Source: Novosphingobium rosa NBRC 15208 (GTDB lineage Bacteria; Pseudomonadota; Alphaproteobacteria; Sphingomonadales; Sphingomonadaceae). Taken from it: 64,000 nt of DNA. This document shows positions 52,982 to 60,678 of the stretch, in pieces. The translations under genes were made by a program, and so were the position numbers. The notes under the pieces were generated by a model. It saw only the letters and a program-made list of their open reading frames with translations, was not told the origin of the DNA and made no database searches. The stretch covers positions 1 to 64,000 of the forward strand of contig NZ_BCZE01000041.1 of assembly GCF_001598555.1 (NCBI RefSeq), read 5' to 3'. Numbering within the stretch: position 1 is the stretch's first letter; every line of letters starts with the position of its first letter.

Positions 52982-54553
52982 TCAGGGGCAGAGCGGAGCG
53001 AGCGCATCGCGCCGGGGCTCCGGAACCGGTTCAACGGCCGGAAGGGAAGACAGCACCGGGTCCGGCAATTCCTCATCCACCGTCACCGGATCGTCGCCGA
53101 TCACCAGCGCCAGCGCCTCGGCGCGGGTTTCCACCGCAGGCGGCGATCCGCGCAGCGGCAGACCGGCGGTTTCCCGCACCGTCAGCATCGTGACCAGACC
53201 GATCAGCGCTGCGCCCATCATGTAATAGGCGGGCATCATCGGATCGCCGGTCCGCTCCACCAGCCATGCCGTGACCAGCGGCGTGGTGCCGCCGAACAGC
53301 GTCACCGAGATGTTGAAGGCGATCGACAGCGCGCTGTAACGCACCGGCGTGTAGAACAGCGCGGGCAGTGTGGAGGGCATGGTGCTGGTGAAGCACACCA
53401 GCGCCAGACCCAGCACCATCAGCCCCAGAAAGATCAGGGCATCGTTGCCCGATGCGATCAGATGCATGCAGGGAATGGCCAGCAACAGGATCGCCGCGCA
53501 GGCGCCGATCACCATCGGGCGGCGGCCCAGACGGTCGCTGAAGAGCCCGCCCAGAATGTTGAGCGGCATCAGCACCAGCATCACCAGCACGATCAGCAGC
53601 AGCCCCTTGCTCTCGGCATAGCCCAGCGTGACGCTGAGATAATTGGGCATATAGGTGAGCAGCATATAGTCGGTGACGTTGAAGACCAGCACCAGGCCCA
53701 TGCATTTGACCAGCTGGGGCCAATGGGTGGTGAACAGCTCGCGCAGGCGGGGGCGTTCCAGCTCGCGCTTGTCGGCTTCCTCGCTATAGGCCTGAAACGC
53801 CGGGGTTTCCTCCAGCTTGAGGCGCATATAGAGCCCCAGCAGACCCAGCGGCCCGGCGATCAGAAAGGGAATGCGCCAGCCCCAGGACAGCATGTCTTCG
53901 GGGCTGAGCATCATTTGCAGCCCCGCCACCATGGCCGCGCCAAGGATGAAGCCGCCCAGCGTGCCGAATTCCAGCCAGCTGCCCATCAGGCCGCGGCGGC
54001 GGTCGGTGGAATATTCGGCCACGAAGGTTGCCGCGCCGCCATATTCGCCGCCGGTGGAAAAGCCCTGCACCAGCCGCGCCACCAGCAGCAGCACAGGCGC
54101 CGCCACGCCGATCCGCGCATAAGAGGGGATCAGGCCGATGGCGAAGGTGCCCAGCGCCATCATCACCATGGTGAGCGCCAGAATCTTGTGTCGGCCATAG
54201 CGGTCGCCCAGCGGCCCGAAGACAAAACCGCCGAGCGGGCGGGCGACAAAGGCGGCGGTGAAGGCGCCCATGGTGGCGATCAGCTGGATCGACGGGCTGC
54301 TGGAGGGGAAGAACACCTTGCCCAGCGTGACGGCCAGATAGCCGTAAACGCCGAAATCGAACCATTCCATCGCATTGCCCAGCGCCGCAGCGCCCGCCGC
54401 GCGGTTGAGGGTGGCGCGATCGACAAGGGTGACTTCATGAAGCTTGAGCTGGTCGCTGCTTTTGAACCAGCCGAAATGCGCGCGTCGTTTATGGTGCCTG
54501 GACGCATTTTGGGCGTGACGTGTCGACGCGCCAGGCGCGTGGATGGCGGACAT
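52982..54553 (-). CDS. MHS-family (ProP-like) MFS transporter
   Basis: A 523-aa proton symporter of the metabolite:H+ symporter subfamily. Family segments are AAALGNAMEWFDFGVYGYLAVTLG, ARPLGGFVFGPLGDRYGRHKILA, RLVQGFSTGGEYGGAATFVAEYS, RLKLEETPAF and GGLFSDRLGRRPMVIGAC. Both tails are long: the N-terminus is His/Arg-rich and the C-terminus Pro/Glu-rich. The start at 54553 has GGAG upstream. Related proteins import proline/betaine, citrate, ketoglutarate or shikimate. No adjacent pathway indicates the substrate. Confidence 0.92.
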   Translation of the reverse strand: MSAIHAPGASTRHAQNASRHHKRRAHFGWFKSSDQLKLHEVTLVDRATLNRAAGAAALGNAMEWFDFGVYGYLAVTLGKVFFPSSSPSIQLIATMGAFTAAFVARPLGGFVFGPLGDRYGRHKILALTMVMMALGTFAIGLIPSYARIGVAAPVLLLVARLVQGFSTGGEYGGAATFVAEYSTDRRRGLMGSWLEFGTLGGFILGAAMVAGLQMMLSPEDMLSWGWRIPFLIAGPLGLLGLYMRLKLEETPAFQAYSEEADKRELERPRLRELFTTHWPQLVKCMGLVLVFNVTDYMLLTYMPNYLSVTLGYAESKGLLLIVLVMLVLMPLNILGGLFSDRLGRRPMVIGACAAILLLAIPCMHLIASGNDALIFLGLMVLGLALVCFTSTMPSTLPALFYTPVRYSALSIAFNISVTLFGGTTPLVTAWLVERTGDPMMPAYYMMGAALIGLVTMLTVRETAGLPLRGSPPAVETRAEALALVIGDDPVTVDEELPDPVLSSLPAVEPVPEPRRDALAPLCP

Positions 54554-54877
54554 GCATATCTCCGGCTCCGCCGAAAGCCCGCGCAAAAGGCGCGAGACAC
54601 ATGGCGGAGAGGGCCGAACACTCGACCGTGAATGAAGCGACGCCGAATGCGGCATCAAGCGGTGTGGGCAGGCGCTTAAACCGTTCATCGATCCCATGGG
54701 GAAAGAGATGGACGAACTGTGCATCAGGCAGGGCGGGGTGTGCCCAAACGGTCCAATTCGCGCCTTCGACTCGCATTTTCGCCGCAATGCAGCAAGCTCA
54801 ACGCCTTTATTTGATGGACAAAGGCACGGCTCGGCGCGATCTCTTTCGGCACCGCAACCAGCCCCGAACGTTGGATC
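54554..54877. other. Divergent promoter region
   Basis: About 324 bp between the MHS transporter and the UVR-motif gene. Some open frames cross it without start signals and with Arg-rich composition. A TTTATTTGATGGACAAAGG stretch near 54807-54825 may belong to the downstream promoter. No other structure was noted. Confidence 0.4.
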
Positions 54878-55180
54878 ATGATGACCGACACCATCGAAAC
54901 CTTGCAGGCCCGCATGGAGGCCGCCGCCGCGGCCCTCGATTTCGAGGAAGCCAAGCGCTGTCGCGACCAGATCAATCTGATGCGCGGCGGCGCCAGCGCG
55001 GATGAGGCGCGGCAGGCCGACACCTCGGGCCTCACCCGCCAGCAACCCGGCGCGATGGGTCTGGGCACCAGCCAGCAGCGCATGACACCGCCGCCCGGCT
55101 GGAAGAAACCCGCCAAGCCGGACCCGATGACGAAGGGCCGCAACCACCGCCCGTCACGCGGCGCGAAGGATCAGGATTAA
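54878..55180 (+). CDS. UvrB/UvrC-motif (UVR) protein
   Basis: A 100-aa soluble protein with an N-terminal UVR helix-hairpin: ETLQARMEAAAAALDFEEAKRCRDQINLM, as at the ends of UvrB and UvrC where it mediates their contact. The rest is polar and likely disordered, with a Lys/Pro/Arg-rich C-terminus (GWKKPAKPDP, GRNHRPSRGAKDQD). Such short UVR proteins are common in sphingomonads; their role may be in Clp/McsA-like interactions or DNA repair. Its 3' end overlaps the 3' end of rpiA by 4 nt. Confidence 0.8.
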   Translation: MMTDTIETLQARMEAAAAALDFEEAKRCRDQINLMRGGASADEARQADTSGLTRQQPGAMGLGTSQQRMTPPPGWKKPAKPDPMTKGRNHRPSRGAKDQD

Positions 55181-55872
55181 GGTCGTTCCGTCAGCACTGC
55201 GCCATCGGCGCCGCCGAGGCACAGCGTATGCACTTCGTCCAGAAACAGGCCGTGGCCCAACAGGCCGGGGATGGCGTCCATCCGCGCGGCGATCGCCCGC
55301 CAGTCCTGATCGCCGGTGAAGCGGGCGTCTAGAATGATGTTGTCCTGATCGGTCTTCACCAGAGCGCCCGCTCCATCGATGCGCGGCACGGGATCGCCGC
55401 CCAGATCCTGCACGGCCCGCGCCACGAAGGCCTGCGCCAGGGGCAGCACCTCCACCGGCACGGGATGGCCGCCCAGCCGCGCCACCGCCTTGCTGTCATC
55501 GGCGATGGCGATCATTCGCGTGGCCATGCCCGCCACGATCTTTTCGCGCAGCATCGCCCCGCCCGCGCCCTTGATGGCAAGGAAGGATGGATCGATCTCG
55601 TCCACGCCATCGATGCACAGATCGATCCGCGACACCGTATGGGGCCGCAGCACCGCAATGCCCAGCCGCGCGGCATGGGTCGCCGTGGCGCGCGAGGTGG
55701 CCACGGCGCGGACATCGAGTCCGTCCGCCACCGCCCGGCCCAAGGCTTCCACCGCATGGGCCGCCGTGCTGCCGGTGCCCAGCCCCACCAGCATGCCGGG
55801 CTTGATCAGTGCGACAGCGGCCTGCGCAGCGGCACGTTTGCGATCATCGGGCGTGGGATAGGCCTGGGTCAT
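55177..55872 (-). CDS. rpiA: Ribose-5-phosphate isomerase A
   Basis: A 231-aa enzyme interconverting ribose-5-phosphate and ribulose-5-phosphate in the pentose phosphate pathway. Motifs are VGLGTGSTAAHAV near residue 29, the catalytic-site IDGVDEIDPSFLAIKGAGGAMLREKI, DDSKAVARLG, and VKTDQDNIILDARF. The start at 55872 (MTQAYPTPDDRKRAA) is the natural N-terminus; the frame extends to 55929 without support. It is convergent with the UVR-motif gene and divergent from katE. Confidence 0.97.
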   Translation of the reverse strand: MTQAYPTPDDRKRAAAQAAVALIKPGMLVGLGTGSTAAHAVEALGRAVADGLDVRAVATSRATATHAARLGIAVLRPHTVSRIDLCIDGVDEIDPSFLAIKGAGGAMLREKIVAGMATRMIAIADDSKAVARLGGHPVPVEVLPLAQAFVARAVQDLGGDPVPRIDGAGALVKTDQDNIILDARFTGDQDWRAIAARMDAIPGLLGHGLFLDEVHTLCLGGADGAVLTERP

Positions 55873-56070
55873 GCTGCATCCTGCTGCGGGGGATGGGCAG
55901 GAGATGGGCCATCCTCGCGCCCGCCTCAACCCCGGCGATCACGGCATGGCGCATGGAGCGCTCCGCTGGCCCTGATGGGGGAACACCGGCTGGCCCCGGC
56001 GCTTGGACAGGACATGCCGCAATTGCTGCAACGTCAGCGCTCTTTACGCCAGATCACAGGGATGCCCATC

Positions 56071-58173
56071 ATGCCCAAGAAGCCTGCCCAGCCCGCCTTC
56101 GACACCAAGATCGGCGCGGGGGGTGAAACCCACCAGACCGTTCCGCCCAAGGGCGCTCACGATCAGGCCGAAGCCCATCTCACCACCAATCAGGGCATCC
56201 GCGTCAGCGACAATCAGAACAGCCTGAAAGCGGGCCCGCGCGGGCCCGTGCTGCTGGAAGACTTTGTGCTGCGCGAAAAGATCTTCCATTTCGACCATGA
56301 ACGCATTCCCGAACGCATCGTCCATGCGCGCGGTTCGGGCGCGCATGGCGTCTTCGAATGCACCGACCCCATCCCCGAACTGACCAGCGCCGGGCTCTTC
56401 GCCGAAAAGGGCAAGCAGACGCCGGTCTTCACCCGCTTCTCCACCGTGGCGGGCGGCGCGGGCAGCGTCGACACCCCGCGCGACGTGCGCGGCTTCGCGG
56501 TGAAGTTCTACACCGAGGAAGGCAATTGGGATCTCGTCGGCAACAACATCCCGGTCTTCTTCATTCAGGACGCGATGAAATTCCCCGATCTGGTCCATGC
56601 CGTGAAGATGGAGGCCGACCGGGGTTACCCGCAAGCCGCCAGCGCGCATGACACCTTCTGGGATTTCGTGGGCCTGATGCCCGAAACCCTGCATATGATC
56701 ATGTGGGCGATGTCCGACCGGGCGATCCCGCGTTCGCTGCGCTTTATCGAGGGCTTTGGCGTTCACACCTTCCGGCTGGTCAATGCCACGGGCGAAAGCA
56801 AGCTGGTGAAGTTCCACTGGAAGCCGGTGCAGGGCATGCAGTCCACCTGCTGGGACGAGGCGGTGAAGATCGCCGGCGCCGATCCCGATTACCATCGCCG
56901 CGACCTCTATGAAGCCATCGACAGCGGCGATTTCCCCGCCTGGGATCTGGGCGTGCAGATCTTCGAGGAAGATTGGGCGATGGAACAGGCCTATGATGTG
57001 CTCGATGCCACCAAGCTGATCCCCGAGGAGGTGGTGCCGGTGCGGATCATCGGGCGCATGACGCTCAACCGCAATCCGGACAATTTCTTCGCCGAAACCG
57101 AGCAGGTGGCCTTCTGCCCCGCCAACATCGTGCCCGGCATCGACTTCACCGCCGATCCGCTGCTGCAGGGGCGGCTGTTCTCCTATCTCGACACGCAGAA
57201 GTCGCGGCTGGGCACGGCCAATTTCCACCAGATCCCGGTCAACGCCCCCAAATGCCCCTTCCACAACTTCCAGCGCGACGGGATGATGCAGACGCAGGTC
57301 CCCACGGGCCGCGCCAATTACGAGCCCAACAGTCTGGCCGAAGCCGGCGAGGCGGGCGGCCCGCGCGAATGCCCGGCCACCGGCTTCACCTCCTTCCCGC
57401 GCAATCTGGGCGAGAATGAGGGCGATACGCGCATCCGCATCCGGCCCGATCTATTTGCCGATCACTACAGCCATGCCCGGCTGTTCTACCGCTCGCAAAC
57501 GCCCATCGAGCAGGCGCATCTGGCCAGCGCCATCGTCTTCGAACTCTCCAAGGTGGGGCTGGACCATGTGCGCAGCCGGGTGCTGTCTCGCCTGCGCAAT
57601 GTGGATGAGGATCTGGCCAAACGCGTTGCCGACGGACTGGCCACCGACCTGCCCGAGGCCGCCGAAGCGGCGCGCAAGCCGGTGGATATGCCGCCCTCGC
57701 CCGCGCTCTCGATTCTGGAGCAGGGCCAGCCCTCGCTCCCGGGCCGCAAGGTGGCGATCCTCTTCGCGGAAGGATCGAACCTCGAGGCCATCGAGAAGCT
57801 GAAGGCCCAGATCGAGAAGGCCGGCGGCACCGCCTTCCTCGTGGCGCCCAAGGTTGGCGGCCTCAAGGTGAAAGGCGGCACGCTGAAGGCCGATGGGCAG
57901 TTGGCGGGCAGTCCCTCGGTGCTGTTCGACGCGGTGGCCTCGATCATCATGCCCGATGCCGCCAAGGCCATGGCCTCATGCAGCACCACGCAGGGCTGGT
58001 TCGCCGACGCCTATGCCCATTGCAAGACCATCGGCGCCTGCCCGGCCACCAGGGCCCTGCTGGAGCAATGGGGTCTGAAGCCCGACGAGGGCGTGGTGGA
58101 GATCGACGCTTTCACCAAAGTCGCTCCCGCCCGCCATTGGGACCGCGAGCCGAAGGTGCGCATGCTGGCCTGA
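56071..58173 (+). CDS. katE: Large-subunit monofunctional catalase (HPII type)
   Basis: A 700-aa haem catalase that breaks hydrogen peroxide into water and oxygen. The active-site His85 lies in PERIVHARGSGAHG, the Asn in VGNNIPVFFIQD (about 158), and the proximal Tyr in RLFSYLDTQKSRLG. It is the large form, with a C-terminal flavodoxin/DJ-1-like domain (from GRKVAILFAEGSNLEAIEKL). The ATG at 56071 gives MPKKPAQPAF; ATG 56062 is three codons upstream. No OxyR or other regulatory gene is adjacent. Confidence 0.97.
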   Translation: MPKKPAQPAFDTKIGAGGETHQTVPPKGAHDQAEAHLTTNQGIRVSDNQNSLKAGPRGPVLLEDFVLREKIFHFDHERIPERIVHARGSGAHGVFECTDPIPELTSAGLFAEKGKQTPVFTRFSTVAGGAGSVDTPRDVRGFAVKFYTEEGNWDLVGNNIPVFFIQDAMKFPDLVHAVKMEADRGYPQAASAHDTFWDFVGLMPETLHMIMWAMSDRAIPRSLRFIEGFGVHTFRLVNATGESKLVKFHWKPVQGMQSTCWDEAVKIAGADPDYHRRDLYEAIDSGDFPAWDLGVQIFEEDWAMEQAYDVLDATKLIPEEVVPVRIIGRMTLNRNPDNFFAETEQVAFCPANIVPGIDFTADPLLQGRLFSYLDTQKSRLGTANFHQIPVNAPKCPFHNFQRDGMMQTQVPTGRANYEPNSLAEAGEAGGPRECPATGFTSFPRNLGENEGDTRIRIRPDLFADHYSHARLFYRSQTPIEQAHLASAIVFELSKVGLDHVRSRVLSRLRNVDEDLAKRVADGLATDLPEAAEAARKPVDMPPSPALSILEQGQPSLPGRKVAILFAEGSNLEAIEKLKAQIEKAGGTAFLVAPKVGGLKVKGGTLKADGQLAGSPSVLFDAVASIIMPDAAKAMASCSTTQGWFADAYAHCKTIGACPATRALLEQWGLKPDEGVVEIDAFTKVAPARHWDREPKVRMLA

Positions 58174-58190
58174 CGCGCCGCGCCCCGCGA

Positions 58191-58228
58191 CCGGCCGCCA
58201 TGCCCCCAAGGGGTGGCGGCCGGTTTTC
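58191..58228 (+). terminator. Intrinsic terminator after katE
   Basis: CCGGCCGCCA pairs with TGGCGGCCGG around 13 nt, followed by TTTTCGC, 17 nt after the katE stop. Confidence 0.85.
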
Positions 58229-58233
58229 GCGTT

Positions 58234-59034
58234 TCAGGCCTCGGCGGTCTGGCGATAGCGCGGGGCGACCTCGCGGCGCGACAGGCCGGGGCCCATGGCA
58301 AGGCGTGCCGCCTGCAGCGCCTCCCACTGGCCCTCATCCGCCAGCGGGGGAATCGTCACTGTCTCGCCGCGATCCAGACCAACCAGCGCGGCATCGACCA
58401 GATCGCCGACCTCCATCACGATTTCGGCGGGGAAGGCATCGACATCCTTGCCCGAACGCTCCCAGATTTCGGTGCGGGTGGCGCCGGGTAGCACGGCCTG
58501 CACATGCACGCCCTTGTCGCTCAACTGCTGCGCCATCGACTGGCTGAGGTTGAGCACATAGGCCTTGGTGCCGCTGTAGACGCCATCGAACATCTCGGGC
58601 GCCAGCGCCAGCACCGAGGCGATGTTGACGATGGTGCCCTTCCCGCGCGCGGCGAAAGCCTTGCCCGCCACCGCGGCCAGACGCGTGGGCGCGGTGATGT
58701 TGAGGGCGATAATGCGCTCAAGCTGCTCGGGCCCATTGTCGAGAATGCCGCCCTTGAGCGACATGCCCGCGTTGTTGATCAGCAGGGTGATGTCATTCCC
58801 GCCCAGACGCTGCTCCACGGCGGCCAGATCGGCCTGAGCGGTGAGATCGGCGCGCAACACCTCCACCGTCACGCCCTGCTCTTCGCGCACTTCACCGGCC
58901 AGCGCCTGCAGCCGGGCCTCGTCGCGGGCCACCAGCACCAGATCGTAACCGCGCGCCGCCAGAGCGCGGGCATAGGTGGCGCCAATGCCCGTCGAGGCGC
59001 CGGTAATCAGGGCTGTTCCAAGATTTTTGCTCAT
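58234..59034 (-). CDS. Short-chain dehydrogenase/reductase
   Basis: A 266-aa NAD(P)-dependent SDR. The cofactor motif is ITGASTGIG at residues 10-18, NNAG is at 87-90, Ser140 precedes the catalytic Tyr153-Lys157 in YSGTKAY, and PGATRTEI follows. It starts at 59034 (MSKNLG...) after a GGAGAA site; the upstream ATG at 59061 is not needed. It diverges from an HxlR regulator with a palindromic operator between them, so it is probably the regulator's target. The substrate is unknown; HxlR-controlled SDRs often respond to aldehydes or quinones. Confidence 0.93.
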   Translation of the reverse strand: MSKNLGTALITGASTGIGATYARALAARGYDLVLVARDEARLQALAGEVREEQGVTVEVLRADLTAQADLAAVEQRLGGNDITLLINNAGMSLKGGILDNGPEQLERIIALNITAPTRLAAVAGKAFAARGKGTIVNIASVLALAPEMFDGVYSGTKAYVLNLSQSMAQQLSDKGVHVQAVLPGATRTEIWERSGKDVDAFPAEIVMEVGDLVDAALVGLDRGETVTIPPLADEGQWEALQAARLAMGPGLSRREVAPRYRQTAEA

Positions 59035-59077
59035 GATCGTTCTCCTGCGAGACCCGTTCATTCCGAGTCACTTGCAA

Positions 59078-59101
59078 AATGATAGTAACGTCGCTATCAT
59101 T
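59078..59101. promoter_or_regulatory. Putative HxlR operator
   Basis: AATGATAG-TAACGTCG-CTATCATT, perfect 8-bp inverted arms with an 8-nt spacer, 5 bp before the hxlR start and 43 bp from the SDR start. Its position would allow control of both divergent promoters. Confidence 0.75.
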
Positions 59102-59106
59102 CTGCA

Positions 59107-59547
59107 ATGGACAATGAGAAATTTTCGCAAGGCCCCTGCCCCGTCGGTCGCGCGCTGACGCTGGTGGGCGATGCCTGGAGCATGATGATCCTGCGTGACG
59201 CGGGGCTGGGCACCACGCGCTTCGACCAGTTTCGCGCCGGTCTGGGCATCGCGCCCAACATTCTCACGCGGCGTCTGGCCGCGCTGGTGGAGCATGGCCT
59301 GCTGGAAAAGCGCCGCTATTGCGAGCAGCCCCCGCGCGATGAGTATGTGCTCACGCCCAAGGGCCGCGATTTCCTGCCCGTGCTGCTGGCCATCGGCGCC
59401 TGGGGCCGCCAGCATTGCGAGGCCCCGGCCACCAGCACCATGATCGACACCGACACGCAAAAGCCGGTCGACCCCGTGGTGATCGACCGGCTTTCAGGGC
59501 GCCCGCTGGCGGAGATGAGCCTGAAACTGGTGCCGCCCGCCGGCTGA
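59107..59547 (+). CDS. HxlR family transcriptional regulator
   Basis: A 146-aa winged-helix regulator. It opens with CPVGRALTLVGDAWSMMILRDAGLGTTRFDQFRAGLGIAPNILTRRLAALVEHGLLEKRRY and continues with YVLTPKGRDFLPVLLAIGAWG, the complete HxlR (DUF24) fold. Cys10 at the N-terminus is a possible redox or electrophile sensor, as in YodB/HypR-type members. It is divergent from the SDR, sharing a palindromic operator that overlaps the region just before its start. Confidence 0.93.
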   Translation: MDNEKFSQGPCPVGRALTLVGDAWSMMILRDAGLGTTRFDQFRAGLGIAPNILTRRLAALVEHGLLEKRRYCEQPPRDEYVLTPKGRDFLPVLLAIGAWGRQHCEAPATSTMIDTDTQKPVDPVVIDRLSGRPLAEMSLKLVPPAG

Positions 59548-59550
59548 CGA

Positions 59551-60393
59551 TCAGTCCGCCTTCAGCCGGGCGGCATGCCAGTCGACATGGTCCTCCATAA
59601 AGCTGGAGATGAAGTAGTAGGAATGGTCATAGCCCTGCTGCATGCGGATGGTGGCGGGCATGCCCGCCGCCGCGCAGGCCTGAGCCAGCAGATGGGTCTT
59701 CAACTGCCCTTCCAGAAAATTATCCGCCTCGCCCTGATCGACAAGCAGATCGGGCAGGCGCGCGCCATCCTCGATCAACGCCACGGCGTCATAGGCGCGC
59801 CAGTCGGCGCGATCATCACCCAGATAGGCGGTCAGCGCCTTCTCGCCCCAGGGGCATTGCAGCGGCGCGACGATCGGCGCGAAAGCACTGACACTGCGAA
59901 AACGCCCGGGATTGCGCAGGCCGATGGTCAGCGCGCCATGGCCGCCCATCGAATGACCGGTGATGCCCTGCCGCGACAGATCCGCCGGGAAATGCTCGCC
60001 CAGAAGCGCGGGAAGCTCCTGCTCGATGTAGGAGCGCATGCGGAAATGCGGGGCCCATGGCGCCTGCGTGGCATCGACGTAAAAGCCCGCGCCCTGCCCC
60101 AGATCATAGGCCTCGTCATCGGCCACGCCCTCGCCACGCGGAGACGTATCGGACGCCACGAAGATGATGCCATGGCGCGCGCAGGCCCGGCGATACTCGC
60201 CCTTTTCGGTGACATTGGCATGGGTGCAGGTCAGCCCCGAAAGATACCACAGCACCGGCAGCTTTTCGCCTGGCCCATGCTCCGGAACGAAAACGGAAAA
60301 ACGCATCGGCGTGCCCGTCTCGCGCGCGATATGCTGCCACACGCCCTGCTCGCCGCCGAAAGCCTTGTTCAGACTCACCTGCTCCAGCACCAT
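59551..60393 (-). CDS. fghA: S-formylglutathione hydrolase
   Basis: A 280-aa serine esterase of the FrmB/FghA family that hydrolyses S-formylglutathione to formate and glutathione, the last step of glutathione-dependent formaldehyde detoxification. The catalytic Ser148 is in ITGHSMGGHGAL, with the oxyanion region LSGLTCTHANVTEKG and the terminal YDHSYYFISSF block with the catalytic His. No adhC/frmA gene is nearby. The start is the ATG at 60393. It is convergent with the HxlR gene, only 3 nt apart. Confidence 0.95.
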   Translation of the reverse strand: MVLEQVSLNKAFGGEQGVWQHIARETGTPMRFSVFVPEHGPGEKLPVLWYLSGLTCTHANVTEKGEYRRACARHGIIFVASDTSPRGEGVADDEAYDLGQGAGFYVDATQAPWAPHFRMRSYIEQELPALLGEHFPADLSRQGITGHSMGGHGALTIGLRNPGRFRSVSAFAPIVAPLQCPWGEKALTAYLGDDRADWRAYDAVALIEDGARLPDLLVDQGEADNFLEGQLKTHLLAQACAAAGMPATIRMQQGYDHSYYFISSFMEDHVDWHAARLKAD

Positions 60394-60678
60394 CCTGTCA
60401 TCCGCCTTTCATCCTGGGTTCACGCCAGCCCCCATAGGCCAAAGCCGCGACAGGGGCTACCTCGCCAAACCTCGGGCCTCGCCCGATCCCCGCCCCATCG
60501 CAAACAGCGGGCCTTTTCCCCAAAGTCCGCGCCCTGACGTGGTTTTTGCCATTGCCTTTGCGCGCCATTCAGTGCAGCGGATGGCGCCATATGTTCATTC
60601 ATTCGGGGTTCACGCTCCGGACGCCACTCGGCTGGGTGCCGGGATGGCGACACAGTAAGACAAGGGACACGACGGGTA

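Noticed and set aside
54520..55005. 161-aa frame upstream of the UVR-motif gene
   Set aside because: Arg/Ala-rich, overlaps two real genes and lacks a ribosome binding site.
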